The translations under genes were made by a program, and so were the position numbers. From positions 930,001 to 994,000 of the forward strand of contig CAVTIC010000007.1 in NCBI GenBank assembly GCA_963734685.1: 64,000 nucleotides of DNA, given 5' to 3'. The DNA comes from JAOUEA01 sp963734685 (GTDB taxonomy: Bacteria; Actinomycetota; UBA4738; HRBIN12). Each line of letters begins with the position of its first letter. Within the stretch, counting starts at the first letter, position 1. Below the pieces are notes generated by a model. The model was not told the origin of the DNA. It ran no database searches and saw nothing but the letters and a program-made list of their open reading frames with translations. This document shows positions 34,655 to 44,063 of this stretch, one piece after another.

Positions 34655-35352
34655 ACGGCCTCCAGGACGTCGACGAGAACGCGCAGGTCGGTGATGCGAA
34701 CACCGTCATGCCCCTCGTGCCGCCCTCGCCTGTCGAGCAGGATCGGGAACATGCCGAGCGCCGACGTCGGGACGATGTCGAACTCCGGGTTGTCGCCGAC
34801 GAAGGCGACCTCGCCGGCCGGCGCCCCCACGCGGTCGAGCGCCAGGCGGTAGATGCGCGGATCCGGCTTCTCCACGCCTTCGACGCCGCTGATCACCCGC
34901 ACCTGGAACCGGTCGCGCACGCCGAGAGACACGAGCAGGTCGTCGAGCCACGACTCGAAGTTCGAGACGATGCCCATCGTGACGTCTGCCGCGGCGAGGG
35001 CGTCCAGCGCGTCGGGCACATCGTCGAACAGCGCGTAGTTGTTGAGATCGGTGAACCCCTCGTAGAGGGTCTCGCGCAGCCCGTCGGTCGAGGGCAGGCC
35101 GAGCGACTCGAGCATGCGCTCGTACACCCCGAGCCAGAACGCTCGAGACGACTCTGGCGACAGGGTCCACCGATCGCCGTCTCGGGAAGCCTCGCTGAAC
35201 CGGCGCAGCACCGTGGCGCTCGCCGCGGCCACGAGCTCAGGGGCGCGCTCGTGTCCCGCATCGCGGACGATCCGCGCGAACAGCTCTGGGAACGACGGCG
35301 CCGGATGCACCAGGGTCTCTCCCGCGTCGAACAGGACCGCTCGGAACCTCAC
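34651..35352 (-). CDS. HAD-superfamily hydrolase
   Basis: The 233 residues show the four HAD motifs: FDAGETL (the nucleophile Asp followed by Ala-Gly-Glu, where most phosphatases have DxD, so the acid/base Asp is replaced by Gly-Glu), VSNFES, the Lys in GVEKPDPRIY and GDNPEFDIVP. The alpha-helical cap lies between motifs 1 and 2. The DxGxT type with Glu at the second position resembles HDHD3-like proteins. The substrate is unknown. The GTG start overlaps the coaE stop by 4 bp. Confidence 0.88.
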   Translation of the reverse strand: MRFRAVLFDAGETLVHPAPSFPELFARIVRDAGHERAPELVAAASATVLRRFSEASRDGDRWTLSPESSRAFWLGVYERMLESLGLPSTDGLRETLYEGFTDLNNYALFDDVPDALDALAAADVTMGIVSNFESWLDDLLVSLGVRDRFQVRVISGVEGVEKPDPRIYRLALDRVGAPAGEVAFVGDNPEFDIVPTSALGMFPILLDRRGRHEGHDGVRITDLRVLVDVLEAV

Positions 35353-35954
35353 GCCGGCGATGATAGGGCCCGCACGCGCAGGTCGGCCCAGAGCCGGTCG
35401 ACCCGGTCCTCGAGCTCGGCCTCGGTACCGCCGTTGTCGAGCACCAGGTCGGCGTAGCCCGCCTTCTCCTCGAGCGGCATCTGGGCGTCCATGCGGGCCC
35501 GGACGTCGTCCTCCGACATGCCGCGAGCCCCGAGCCTCGCGATGCGCGCGCCGATCGGAGCCGTCACGACGACCACCATCGGGAACCCTTCGTGCGCCCC
35601 GGTCTCGATCAGCAGGGGCGAGTCGACGACGACGACGTCATCGGTGTCGGCACGGGCCGCCACGAACTCGGCGATACGCCGACGCACCTCAGGATGCACG
35701 ATCCTCTCGAGGTCGGCACGCGCGACTTCGTCCGCGAAGACGACCTCGGCGAGCGCCGCACGATCGATCGATCCGTCGGGGGTCAGCACGTCACCGAAGC
35801 GCGCGAGCACCGCGTCGAACCCGGGCGTGCCCGGCTCCACGGCCTCGCGAGCGAGCACGTCGGAATCGAGTACGACGGCGCCGCGACGCGCGAGCATGCG
35901 CGCGACGGTGGACTTCCCGGAGCCGATGCCGCCCGTGAGGCCGACCAGCAACAC
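35349..35954 (-). CDS. coaE: Dephospho-CoA kinase
   Basis: It catalyses the last step of coenzyme A synthesis (ATP-dependent 3'-phosphorylation of dephospho-CoA). The 201 residues begin with the P-loop GLTGGIGSGKSTVARML and include VVLDSDVLAREAVEPG, the lid region HPEVRRRIAEF and VVDSPLLIETGAH. Length is normal. It follows rpsA by 25 bp, a conserved actinobacterial pairing, and starts with GTG. Confidence 0.95.
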   Translation of the reverse strand: MLLVGLTGGIGSGKSTVARMLARRGAVVLDSDVLAREAVEPGTPGFDAVLARFGDVLTPDGSIDRAALAEVVFADEVARADLERIVHPEVRRRIAEFVAARADTDDVVVVDSPLLIETGAHEGFPMVVVVTAPIGARIARLGARGMSEDDVRARMDAQMPLEEKAGYADLVLDNGGTEAELEDRVDRLWADLRVRALSSPA

Positions 35955-35979
35955 GCCGAACCGCCGGCCGGCCCGGCCG

Positions 35980-37713
35980 CTACTCGGAGCGGCCCTCGCG
36001 CCGCTTCAGATCCTCGAGGATCGCCTCGAGCGAAACCTCTTCGTCGGCGGTTTCCTCAGCAGCCTCGACGGCTGCCTCGGCGACCTCGACATCGGCCTCG
36101 GCGGTGGCGGTGTCGCCCTCGGCCTCCGCGACGATCGCATCGTCGACGGCTGCCTCGGCGACCGCGACGTCGACCGCCTCCTCGACCTGCGCCTCCTCGA
36201 TCGCTTCCTCGACGACCGCCTCCTCCACCCCGGTCACCACGGCCTCCTCGACCGCGGCTCCTTCGGCTGTGGCTTCCTCGGCGGCCTCGGGCTCCGCCGG
36301 AGCGGGGGCGGAGGTGTCCTCGGGCTCTGCCGCTCGGGCCGCGTCGGCCTCGGCCACCGCCGCGAGGATGTCGTCGGGGATCTGGATCGTGGAGACCAAA
36401 TCGGGGGTCGGCTCCCGACGTGCGTCGGGCTCGGCCCTGATCTCGGGCTCACGCGGCGTCGGCGCAGAGACCTGGCGCATCGACAGGCTCACGCGGCGAC
36501 GTGAGACGTCGACATCGATCACCTTGACCTGTACCTCGTCACCGACCGACAGGACCGATTCCGGCGTGTCGACGTGCTCGTGCGAGATCTCCGAGATGTG
36601 CACGAGCCCCTCGATGCCCTGCGCGACGCGCACGAAGGCACCGAACGGCACGAGCTTCGTCACCTGACCGGAGATGATCGCGCCGGCCTTCGACGTGCGC
36701 TCGAACTCCTTCCACGGGTCTTCCTGGGTGGCCTTCAGCGAGAGCGAGACACGCTCGCGCTCGAGATCGACGTCCAGCACCTCCACCTCGACCTCCTGGC
36801 CGACCGTGACGACCTCCTGAGGATGGTCGACGTGCTTCCAGCTGAGCTCGGACACATGCACGAGGCCGTCGACCCCGCCGAGGTCGACGAACGCGCCGAA
36901 GTTCACGATCGAGCTGACCGTGCCCTTGCGCCGCTCGCCCTTCTGCAGCCCCTCGAGGAACTTCTTGCGCCCCTCGCTCTGCGATTCCTCGAGGAACGCG
37001 CGCCGGCTCAAGACGACGTTGTTGCGGTTGCGATCGAGCTCGATGATCTTCGCCTCGAGCTCGGTGCCGACGAACGGGTGCAGGTCGCGCACGCGGCGCA
37101 GGTCGACGAGCGACGCCGGCAGGAACCCTCGCAAGCCGATGTCGAGGATCAGGCCACCCTTCACGACCTCGATCACCGGACCCTTGATCGGCTGGCCGGA
37201 GTGCATGACCTCCTCGATGCGGCCCCACGCGCGCTCGTATTGCGCGCGCTTCTTCGAGAGGATCAGGCGGCCTTCCTTGTCCTCCTTCTGCAGGACCAGG
37301 GCTTCGATGTGGTCGCCGACCTTCACGACCTCGTTGGGATCGACGTCGTGGCGGATCGAGAGCTCCTTGCTCGGGATCACGCCTTCGCTCTTGTAGCCGA
37401 TGTCGAGCAGCACCTCGTCGCGGTCGATCTTGACCACGTCGCCCTCGACGATGTCACCGTCGGTGAAGTCGCGGAACGACGCCTCGAGCGCCTGGATCAG
37501 CTCCTCGGGCGTGTAGTCCTTGCCGTCGGCGGGCGGCGGGGTCGGAGGGGCGGCGTTGGCCGCCGGCCTCGGTTCGATCGTCGGCGCAGCAGGCGTCGGC
37601 TCGGGTGCCGTTGCGGTGGTGCCGGTGTCAGCGGCGGGAACCTCCTCGGTGGAGGCCTCAGGGGCCGCTTCGGTCTCGGTCGCCTCGGGGGCGGCCGTCG
37701 TCTCGTCACTCAT
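35980..37713 (-). CDS. rpsA: 30S ribosomal protein S1 with long acidic tails
   Basis: It binds mRNA on the small ribosomal subunit. The ATG at 37713 has GGAAGGAGA about 9 nt upstream and gives 577 residues. An ATG at 37749 would add 12 residues ahead of the ribosome site. Residues 1-75 are low-complexity Ala/Pro/Glu/Thr. Four S1 (OB-fold) repeats follow at roughly 86-155, 172-237, 255-325 and 340-410 (for example NFGAFVDLGGVDGLVHVSELS and PFGAFVRVAQGIEGLVHISEIS). The last 160 residues are very rich in Ala, Glu and Val (many EAVVEEA-like units). The actinobacterial S1 core with such a long C-terminal tail is unusual but known to vary. Confidence 0.95.
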   Translation of the reverse strand: MSDETTAAPEATETEAAPEASTEEVPAADTGTTATAPEPTPAAPTIEPRPAANAAPPTPPPADGKDYTPEELIQALEASFRDFTDGDIVEGDVVKIDRDEVLLDIGYKSEGVIPSKELSIRHDVDPNEVVKVGDHIEALVLQKEDKEGRLILSKKRAQYERAWGRIEEVMHSGQPIKGPVIEVVKGGLILDIGLRGFLPASLVDLRRVRDLHPFVGTELEAKIIELDRNRNNVVLSRRAFLEESQSEGRKKFLEGLQKGERRKGTVSSIVNFGAFVDLGGVDGLVHVSELSWKHVDHPQEVVTVGQEVEVEVLDVDLERERVSLSLKATQEDPWKEFERTSKAGAIISGQVTKLVPFGAFVRVAQGIEGLVHISEISHEHVDTPESVLSVGDEVQVKVIDVDVSRRRVSLSMRQVSAPTPREPEIRAEPDARREPTPDLVSTIQIPDDILAAVAEADAARAAEPEDTSAPAPAEPEAAEEATAEGAAVEEAVVTGVEEAVVEEAIEEAQVEEAVDVAVAEAAVDDAIVAEAEGDTATAEADVEVAEAAVEAAEETADEEVSLEAILEDLKRREGRSE

Positions 37714-37748
37714 GTCGGTGGTCTCCTTCCGGCGCATGCGACGCGACA

Positions 37749-37775
37749 CCCGGGCCGGCTGGGATTGTGCCCGGG
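37749..37775 (-). promoter_or_regulatory. Hairpin in the rpsA 5' leader
   Basis: Arms CCCGGGC (37749-37755) and GCCCGGG (37769-37775) enclose a 13-nt loop. It lies between the predicted transcription start (about 37798) and the rpsA ribosome site, where S1-binding or autoregulatory structure is found in other bacteria. Confidence 0.4.
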
Positions 37776-37804
37776 CGCGTGCGAGCGACGCACGGCCGTC
37801 AGGG

Positions 37805-37834
37805 ATGGTAGGTGTCCAGCGGAAACGCCGTCAA
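37805..37834 (-). promoter_or_regulatory. Sigma-70-type promoter of rpsA
   Basis: On the minus strand TTGACG (37829-37834), an 18-bp spacer and TACCAT (37805-37810) make a good vegetative promoter. Predicted start is near 37798, giving a leader of about 85 nt. Confidence 0.6.
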
Positions 37835-37931
37835 ACGAGCGACTCGAAGCACGACCTTAGGTCACGTCGGCCTCTGTCGAAGATCGTGCCCGAGCGATCG
37901 AGCCCGCGAGGTCCTCGACGCGATCGCCGGG

Positions 37932-40613
37932 TCAGTGGCCGGCGGGCGCGGCGTCGGACCAGTTCGTGCCCCAGCCGACGTCGGCCCGCAGCGGCACCTC
38001 GAGGTCGACGGCGTGCTCCATGCGATCCGCCACGATCTCGGCCGCAGCCTCGACGCCGATCTCCGGCACCTCGAACACCAGCTCGTCGTGCACGGTGAGC
38101 AGCATGTGGCAGTCGAGCTCGGGGTGTTCGCGGAGCGCCTCGTCGACCTTGATCATCGCGACCTTGAACACGTCGCTGGCGCTCCCCTGGATCGGGGCGT
38201 TCAGTGCTTGCCGGCGACCCAAGTCGCGCACGCGCGGGTTCGCGGCCTGCAGCTCCGGGATGTATCGGCGCCGGCCCAAGATCGTCTCGGTGAAGCCCTC
38301 GACCGTGGCGTGTCCGACCTGGCGGTCGAGGTACTCGCGGATGGCGGGGAACGACGCGAAGTACGCGTCCATGATCTCCTGCGCCTCGTCGGGGGCGATG
38401 TCGAGCCGCTGCGCCAAGCCCCATGCATTCATCCCGTAGGCGAGGCCGTAGTTCACCATCTTCGCTCGCGAGCGCGAGCCGGGGTCGACGGCGTCGACCG
38501 GCAGGCCGAAGACGCGAGCCGCCGTCGCCGTGTGGATGTCTTCGCCGCTCTCGAAGGCCGCGCGCAACCCCTCGTCGCCGGAGAGGTGGGCGAGGATCCG
38601 CAGCTCGATCTGCGAATAGTCGAGCACGAGCAGCACCTGGGCGTCCTCGCCCGGCACGAACGCGCGCCGGATCTGACGGCCGAGCTCGGTGCGGATCGGG
38701 CACGTTCTGCAGGTTGGGGTTCGTCGACGAGAGCCGCCCCGTGGCCGCCGCGGTCTGAACGAACGTGGTGTGCACACGTCCGTCGCGCGGGTCGACGAGC
38801 CGCGGCAGGGCCTCGAGGTAGGTGGAGTTCAGCTTGTCGAGCTCGCGCCATGAGAGCAGCGCGTCGACGATCGGATGGGCGTCGCGGAGCTTCTCGAGCA
38901 CGCTCGCGTCGGTCGAGAGCTCGCCCTTCGGGGTCTTCTTGCCGGGTTGCAGGCCGAGCTGCTCGTACAGGATCTTCCGCAGCTGCGGCGGTGAGTTGAG
39001 GTTGAAGTCCTCTCCGGCGTGTGCGTACACCTCGGCCTTGAGGGTCGCCATGCGATCGCGGACCGACTCCCCCATCTCCTCGAGGTAGTCGACGTCGAGC
39101 CGGATGCCGCGGGCCTCCATCCGGGCGAGCACGGACGACAGCGGGAGCTCTACGTCATCGAGCAGCGATCGCAGCCCCTGCCGCTCGATGCGCTCGTCCA
39201 TCACGGGAGCGAGCAGCGCGATCGCCGCGGCCTCGGCGGCCACCGTGCGCCATGGGGCGTCGGCGAAGAGCTGGCCTTCCTCTTCCGTTCCCTCGACAGC
39301 CCCGAGCACGTCGGCGCCGAGGTAGGTCTCGGCGAGCGTGCGCAACGGATAGTCGGCCGATGCCGGATCGAGCAGGTAGCCCGCGAGCATCGTGTCGAAC
39401 GCGACACCGTCGATCGGGCTGCCGGAGCGCAGCGCGACCCGCTCGAGCGCCTTCGCGTCGTGCGTCCACTTCGGGACATCGCGCGTCCGCGAGGAACGCC
39501 TCGAGCGGCGCGACCCCATCGAGCGCGGCGTAGGCGGCCTGCGCGCCGCCCGCCGAGATCGCCGCGCCGCGCACCGCGTCGTCGTCGGCGTCGAGACGCA
39601 CGCCGACCGGTCCCCCGCCGGCCCACGTGGACGGCAGCTCGCCGGCCGTGACCTCACGCAGGTCGAGCTCGGCGACGTCGACCTTGGGCTTGATGATCCC
39701 GATCTCCTGCAGCCGGTCGAACAACGACCGGAACTCGAGCGAGGTGAAGAGCCGACGCACCTCGTCGGCATCCCACTCCCCCATGACGCAGTCGTCGGGC
39801 GAGACCGGCAGCTCGATGTCGGTGTCGATGCGTGCCAGCTCCTTGTTGAGGCCGAGCCGGTCAGCCGACGCCTCGACGTTCTCCTTCTGCTTCCCCTTCA
39901 GCATGTCGGTGTGCGCGACGAGTTCTTCGACGCTGCCGAACTGGTGCACGAGCTTCGCGGCGGTCTTGTCGCCGACGCCCGGCACCCCGGGGATGTTGTC
40001 GCTCGTGTCGCCCTTGAGCGCCACGAAATCCAGGTACTGCGCGGGCGTGATGCCGTAGCGCTCGGTGACCGCGTCCTCGTCGTACCGCACGATGTCGCTG
40101 ATGCCCTTGCGGTTGAACATCACCGTGACGCCGGGCCGAACGAGCTGGAAGAAGTCGCGGTCGGCCGTGACGATCGTGGCGTCGACCCCCTGCTCGTGCG
40201 CTCGCAGGGCGAGCGTGCCGATCGCGTCGTCGGCCTCGTTGCCGTCGGCGATGCGCAGCACCGGGATGCGCAGCGCTTCGAGCACCTCCTCGATCAGCCC
40301 GAGCTGCGACGTGAAGTCCTGGGGGCGTCTCACGCCGGCCGGCCTTGTACTCGGCGTCCTTGGCCAGCCGGATGGATGGCGCCCCGGAATCGAAGAAGAC
40401 GGCGACCAGGTCGGGCTTCTCCTCGGCCAGCAGCTTGATCAGCATGCTGGTGAAGCCGTAGACGGCGTTCGTCAGGGTGCCGCTCGAGGTCGCGAGCGTG
40501 GGCGGCAACGCGAAGAACGCGCGATACGCGAGCGAGTGCCCGTCGAGCAGGAAGAGCCGACGGGGTGTGTCGGCGGACCGTGCGGTCGCGGCGCTGCGTT
40601 CCGAAGGGGCCAC
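37932..40613 (-). CDS. polA: DNA polymerase I, with three apparent frameshifts
   Basis: It fills gaps in repair and replaces Okazaki primers. N-terminal 5'-3' exonuclease: LFLLDGHSLAYRAFFALP, VTADRDFFQLV, KGDTSDNIPGVPGVGDKTA. Middle: a 3'-5' exonuclease-like region (WTHDAKALERVALRSG) without the usual DxE set, as in other actinobacterial PolA. C-terminal polymerase: DYSQIELRILAHLSGDE, AKMVNYGLAYGMNAWGLAQ and VHDELVFEVP. The coding frame is broken at about 40325 (one extra C in a C run), about 39485 (one missing base, restoring DARDVPKWTHD) and about 38700 (one extra C, restoring NVPIRTELGRQ). All three are single-base and repairable. The GTG at 40613 lies 7 nt after TACGAT. Repaired length is about 893 residues. 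Confidence 0.93.
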
Positions 40614-40620
40614 GATCCGT

Positions 40621-40630
40621 ATCGTAGTCT
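40621..40630. promoter_or_regulatory. Overlapping divergent -10 elements between polA and the DtxR-type gene
   Basis: The 23-bp gap 40614-40636 carries TACGAT on the minus strand (40621-40626), 7 nt before the polA GTG, and TAGTCT on the plus strand (40625-40630), exactly 6 nt before the repressor ATG. The two -10 boxes share 2 bp, so RNA polymerase binding should be mutually exclusive. Confidence 0.5.
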
Positions 40631-40636
40631 CCGCCC

Positions 40637-41319
40637 ATGACGACGGACGCCGCACCCGCGGAGACGCGACACGCATCGGCCGACTACCTCGAGGCCCTCT
40701 ACGAGCTGGAAGAGGAGGGCTTCCCGATGGTGCAGGCGGAGATCGGCCGGTGGATGGGCGTCAGCCGGCCCTCGGTCTCCGAGCACGTCAAGCGGCTCGT
40801 CGCCGACGGGCTGCTCGAGGCCGACGGCCGCACGCTCGGATTCACCGAGAGCGGGCGAGCGATGGCGATCGCGCTCGTGCGGCGTCATCGGCTCGCCGAG
40901 CATCTGCTCATCGACATCATCGGCCTCCCCTGGCACCAGGCGCACCAGGAGGCCGAGGTGTGGGAGCGCGTGATCTCCGCGCAGGTCGAGGAGCGGCTCG
41001 TGGCGATCCTCGACGATCCCGGTGCATGTCCCCACGGCAATCCGATCCCCGGCTCGAGCCATGAGGTCGACGTCACCTCGCTCGTCGCCCTGACGGACGT
41101 CGAGCCGGGGAGGACGGTCACCCTGCGTCGCCTCACCGAGGACCTCGAGCTCGAGCTGGCGGTGATGCGCTTCCTCGAGGACTCGGGACTGATGCCGGGC
41201 GGCCGAGATCCGCGTCGACGGCATCGGACCCGACGGCTCGATGAGCCTGACGGCCGCCGAGAAGCCGGTCGCGCTCGGTGTCGCACCTCGCCGACAACCT
41301 CTGGGTCGAGCCGGCCTGA
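40637..41319 (+). CDS. DtxR/IdeR/MntR-family metal-dependent repressor, frameshifted near the end
   Basis: This is an iron- or manganese-responsive transcription repressor. Residues about 10-65 are the winged helix (ADYLEALYELEEEGF, IGRWMGVSRPSVSEHVKRL). Residues 65-140 are the dimerisation/metal domain (RRHRLAEHLLIDIIGLPWHQAHQEA; Cys and His in GACPHGNPIPG). A C-terminal SH3/FeoA-like domain follows. Two small indels, near 41202 and 41280, shift the last 40 codons. Repairing them gives LMPGAEIRVDGIGPDGSMSL...SHLADNLWVEPA and a stop at 41317-41319. Without repair the frame runs to 41410. It sits ahead of the FTR1 permease and so probably controls iron. Mn cannot be excluded. Confidence 0.88.
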
Positions 41320-41360
41320 CCCAGGGTCGCGGATGCATCATGATTCGTATCCGAACGACC

Positions 41361-41390
41361 TTGACGGGAATCCGACTTCCTGGATAGGGT
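41361..41390 (+). promoter_or_regulatory. Sigma-70-type promoter of the iron permease
   Basis: TTGACG (41361-41366), an 18-bp spacer and TAGGGT (41385-41390) in the 196 bp between repressor and permease. Predicted start is near 41397. Confidence 0.55.
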
Positions 41391-41408
41391 TTCGTCGACC
41401 GAAGGATT

Positions 41409-41430
41409 GATGTTCGGACCAGCGAACATC
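41409..41430. promoter_or_regulatory. 22-bp perfect dyad, candidate metalloregulator operator
   Basis: Arms GATGTTCG (41409-41416) and CGAACATC (41423-41430) flank 6 bp. It lies just after the predicted FTR1 transcription start, where bound repressor would block elongation. It does not match the textbook IdeR/DtxR box, so the binding protein is inferred only from the neighbouring repressor gene. Confidence 0.45.
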
Positions 41431-41515
41431 TGCCGGGATCCGCCGGGTGAGGCGAACGGCTCCACCGGATGCGGGAAGCCGGAAGCGGGAGGAAGAAGAG
41501 GGGGGATCGACCCGG

Positions 41516-42379
41516 ATGCTGCCCACGTTCGTGATCGGGCTCCGTGAAGGCCTCGAGGCGTCGCTCATCGTCGGCATCATCGCGGCGTTCCTGATCCAGC
41601 GCGGCGATCGGAAAGCACTTCGCCCGATGTGGCTCGGCGTGGTCGTCGCGATCGCCCTCTGCGCCGCCGTGGCGATCGTGCTCCGCGTGATCGGGGAGTC
41701 GCTGCCCTTCAAGCAGCGTGAGATCCTGGAAGGGGCATCTCGGCCTGTTCGCGGTCGCCGGCGTCACGTACATGGTCGTCTGGATGCGCCGGCACTCGCG
41801 CGACCTCAAGGCCCAGCTCGAGGACCCACGCTCGACCATGCCCTGCTGACCGGATCGGTGCTGGCGCTGGTGGGCATGGCGTTCTTCGCGGTGCTCCGGG
41901 AGGGCCTCGAGACCGCGATCTTCATGCTGGCGGCGTTCCAGAGCTCGTCGGACCCGGTCGCCACGGGTCTGGGCGCGGTGCTCGGTGTGACGGTCGCCGT
42001 GGCCCTCGGGTACGCGATCTACCGCGGCGGCGTTCGCATCAACCTCAGCCGATTCTTCCGCCTGACGGGGTTCGTGCTCGTGCTCGTCGCCGCCGGGCTG
42101 CTCGCGAGCGGTGTGCACTCGCTCGCTGAGGCCGGCGTCGTCACGGCGCTCCAGCACCCCGCCTTCGACATCAGCTGGCTGGTCGCTCCCGGAACGATCC
42201 GTGCGTCGCTGATCACGGGGATGCTCGGGCTGCAGCCCGTGCCCACCGTGGCCGAGGTGGTCGTCTGGCTGGTCTACGCGGTCCCGATGAGCCTGTACGT
42301 GCTCTGGCCGCAACGGAGCCGGCCGCTGAGGAGCCCCGCGGCGGCACCCGCGACCGCGACATCGACGACCGCAGCCTGA
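41516..42379 (+). CDS. FTR1/EfeU-family high-affinity iron permease, two compensating frameshifts
   Basis: This is an inner-membrane iron permease. Both REGLE motifs characteristic of FTR1 are present: LREGLEASLIVGII at the N-terminus and LREGLETAIFML in the middle. Seven helices are expected. The frame is lost between about 41733 (one extra G) and about 41830 (one base missing). Read in the shifted frame this stretch becomes HLGLFAVAGVTYMVVWM and RRHSRDLKAQLEDP, which is normal FTR1 sequence, so the gene is probably intact. About 288 residues. The ATG is poorly preceded by a G-rich stretch. It is flanked by the DtxR-type repressor and a cupredoxin lipoprotein. Confidence 0.88.
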   Translation: MLPTFVIGLREGLEASLIVGIIAAFLIQRGDRKALRPMWLGVVVAIALCAAVAIVLRVIGESLPFKQREILEGASRPVRGRRRHVHGRLDAPALARPQGPARGPTLDHALLTGSVLALVGMAFFAVLREGLETAIFMLAAFQSSSDPVATGLGAVLGVTVAVALGYAIYRGGVRINLSRFFRLTGFVLVLVAAGLLASGVHSLAEAGVVTALQHPAFDISWLVAPGTIRASLITGMLGLQPVPTVAEVVVWLVYAVPMSLYVLWPQRSRPLRSPAAAPATATSTTAA

Positions 42380-42429
42380 ACGGGTCACCACGGGGTGGCC
42401 GGACACCGCACGATCACGAGGAGGGGTAC

Positions 42430-42871
42430 ATGTTCGGATCTCGTCGTACGGCCGCGCTCGGTATCGACGGCGGTCTTGACGCTCGCCGGCGCCGCCTGCG
42501 GCGGGGACGGCACCTCGAACACGGACGAGGGCGGCCAGGGCACGACGATCGCGGTCGCCATGCGCGATTGGGAGATCTCGCTCGACCCGGCCAGCGCAGC
42601 GGCGGGTCCGATCGACTTCGCCGTGACGAACGACGGTCCGACGACCCATGAGTTCGAGATCTTCTCGGGCGATGTGGACCCGTCGAGCCTGCCGGTGGAA
42701 AGCGGCGTGGCGATCACCGACGGCCTGGAACTCGTCGACGAGGTCGAGGATGTCACGGCCGGGTCGACGGCCGAGCTCAGCGTCGACCTCGACCCCGGCA
42801 CGTACGCCCTGATCTGCAACCTGGCCGACCACTACGAGGAAGGCATGTTCACCACCTTCACGGTGGAGTGA
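42430..42871 (+). CDS. Cupredoxin-domain lipoprotein linked to iron permease, frameshifted
   Basis: This is an exported lipoprotein of about 147 residues. The ATG at 42430 follows GAGGAGGGG. The signal peptide ends in a lipobox (LAGAAC). One extra G near 42461 puts the first ten codons in a different frame from the rest. The domain has cupredoxin features: TTIAVAMRDWEISLDP, His in PTTHEFEIFSGD, and Cys/His/Met in LICNLADHYEEGM, a full set of type-1 copper ligands. It resembles the N-terminal domain of EfeO. Placed 50 bp after FTR1, it may oxidise or deliver iron to the permease; this is an inference. Confidence 0.8.
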
Positions 42872-43293
42872 TGACCGATCCCGATCACGTCGCGGTCCTG
42901 TCACTCTTTCGGAGGGCGCGATCCGGGAGGCCCCTGACCTGCAGGTTCATGCCGAACCGTTTGTGAGGCAGCACCTTCGTCGAGTTGACAGGTCTCAACC
43001 TCGCGTTTATCGTTCGCGACGGTCCCGCGAGGCCGCGGGCAGGATCGGGAAACCGGACCGGCCGGGTCGCTCGGGACCGCAGCTTGACGGGCCGCGTTGC
43101 TCGACAGGGGACGATCGCGTATGGGGAAGGCGTGATCGAACCCGAGGGGCATCGCGGCCCGTCATCTGTTTCCGGGCCCGCCGCGACCCATCCCGAAACC
43201 TGTGGTCGAGACTTCACGCGGCGAAGCCCGCACCCTGAACCACGGGTGGAGCCTGGAGGCCGTCGTGGCGTGAGCTGGCGCGGTCGTCGAACC
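42872..43293. other. 422-bp intergenic region without a recognised gene
   Basis: This lies between convergent units (cupredoxin stop at 42871, ABC ATPase stop at 43294). It holds a partial palindrome around CTGCAG near 42938-42952 and TTGACA at 42984-42989 with TATCGT about 17 bp on, which could be a plus-strand promoter. A 110-residue minus-strand open frame (42885-43217) has no coding character. No RNA family was recognised. Confidence 0.5.

Positions 43294-44059
<766 letters not shown>

Positions 44060-44063
<4 letters not shown>

Noticed and set aside
41409..41430. A classical IdeR/DtxR box
   Set aside because: The dyad lacks the TTAGGTTAG-type half-site; it is reported only as a candidate operator of unknown specificity.
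42885..43217. A 110-codon minus-strand open frame in the convergent gap
   Set aside because: It has no ribosome site, irregular composition and no motif.
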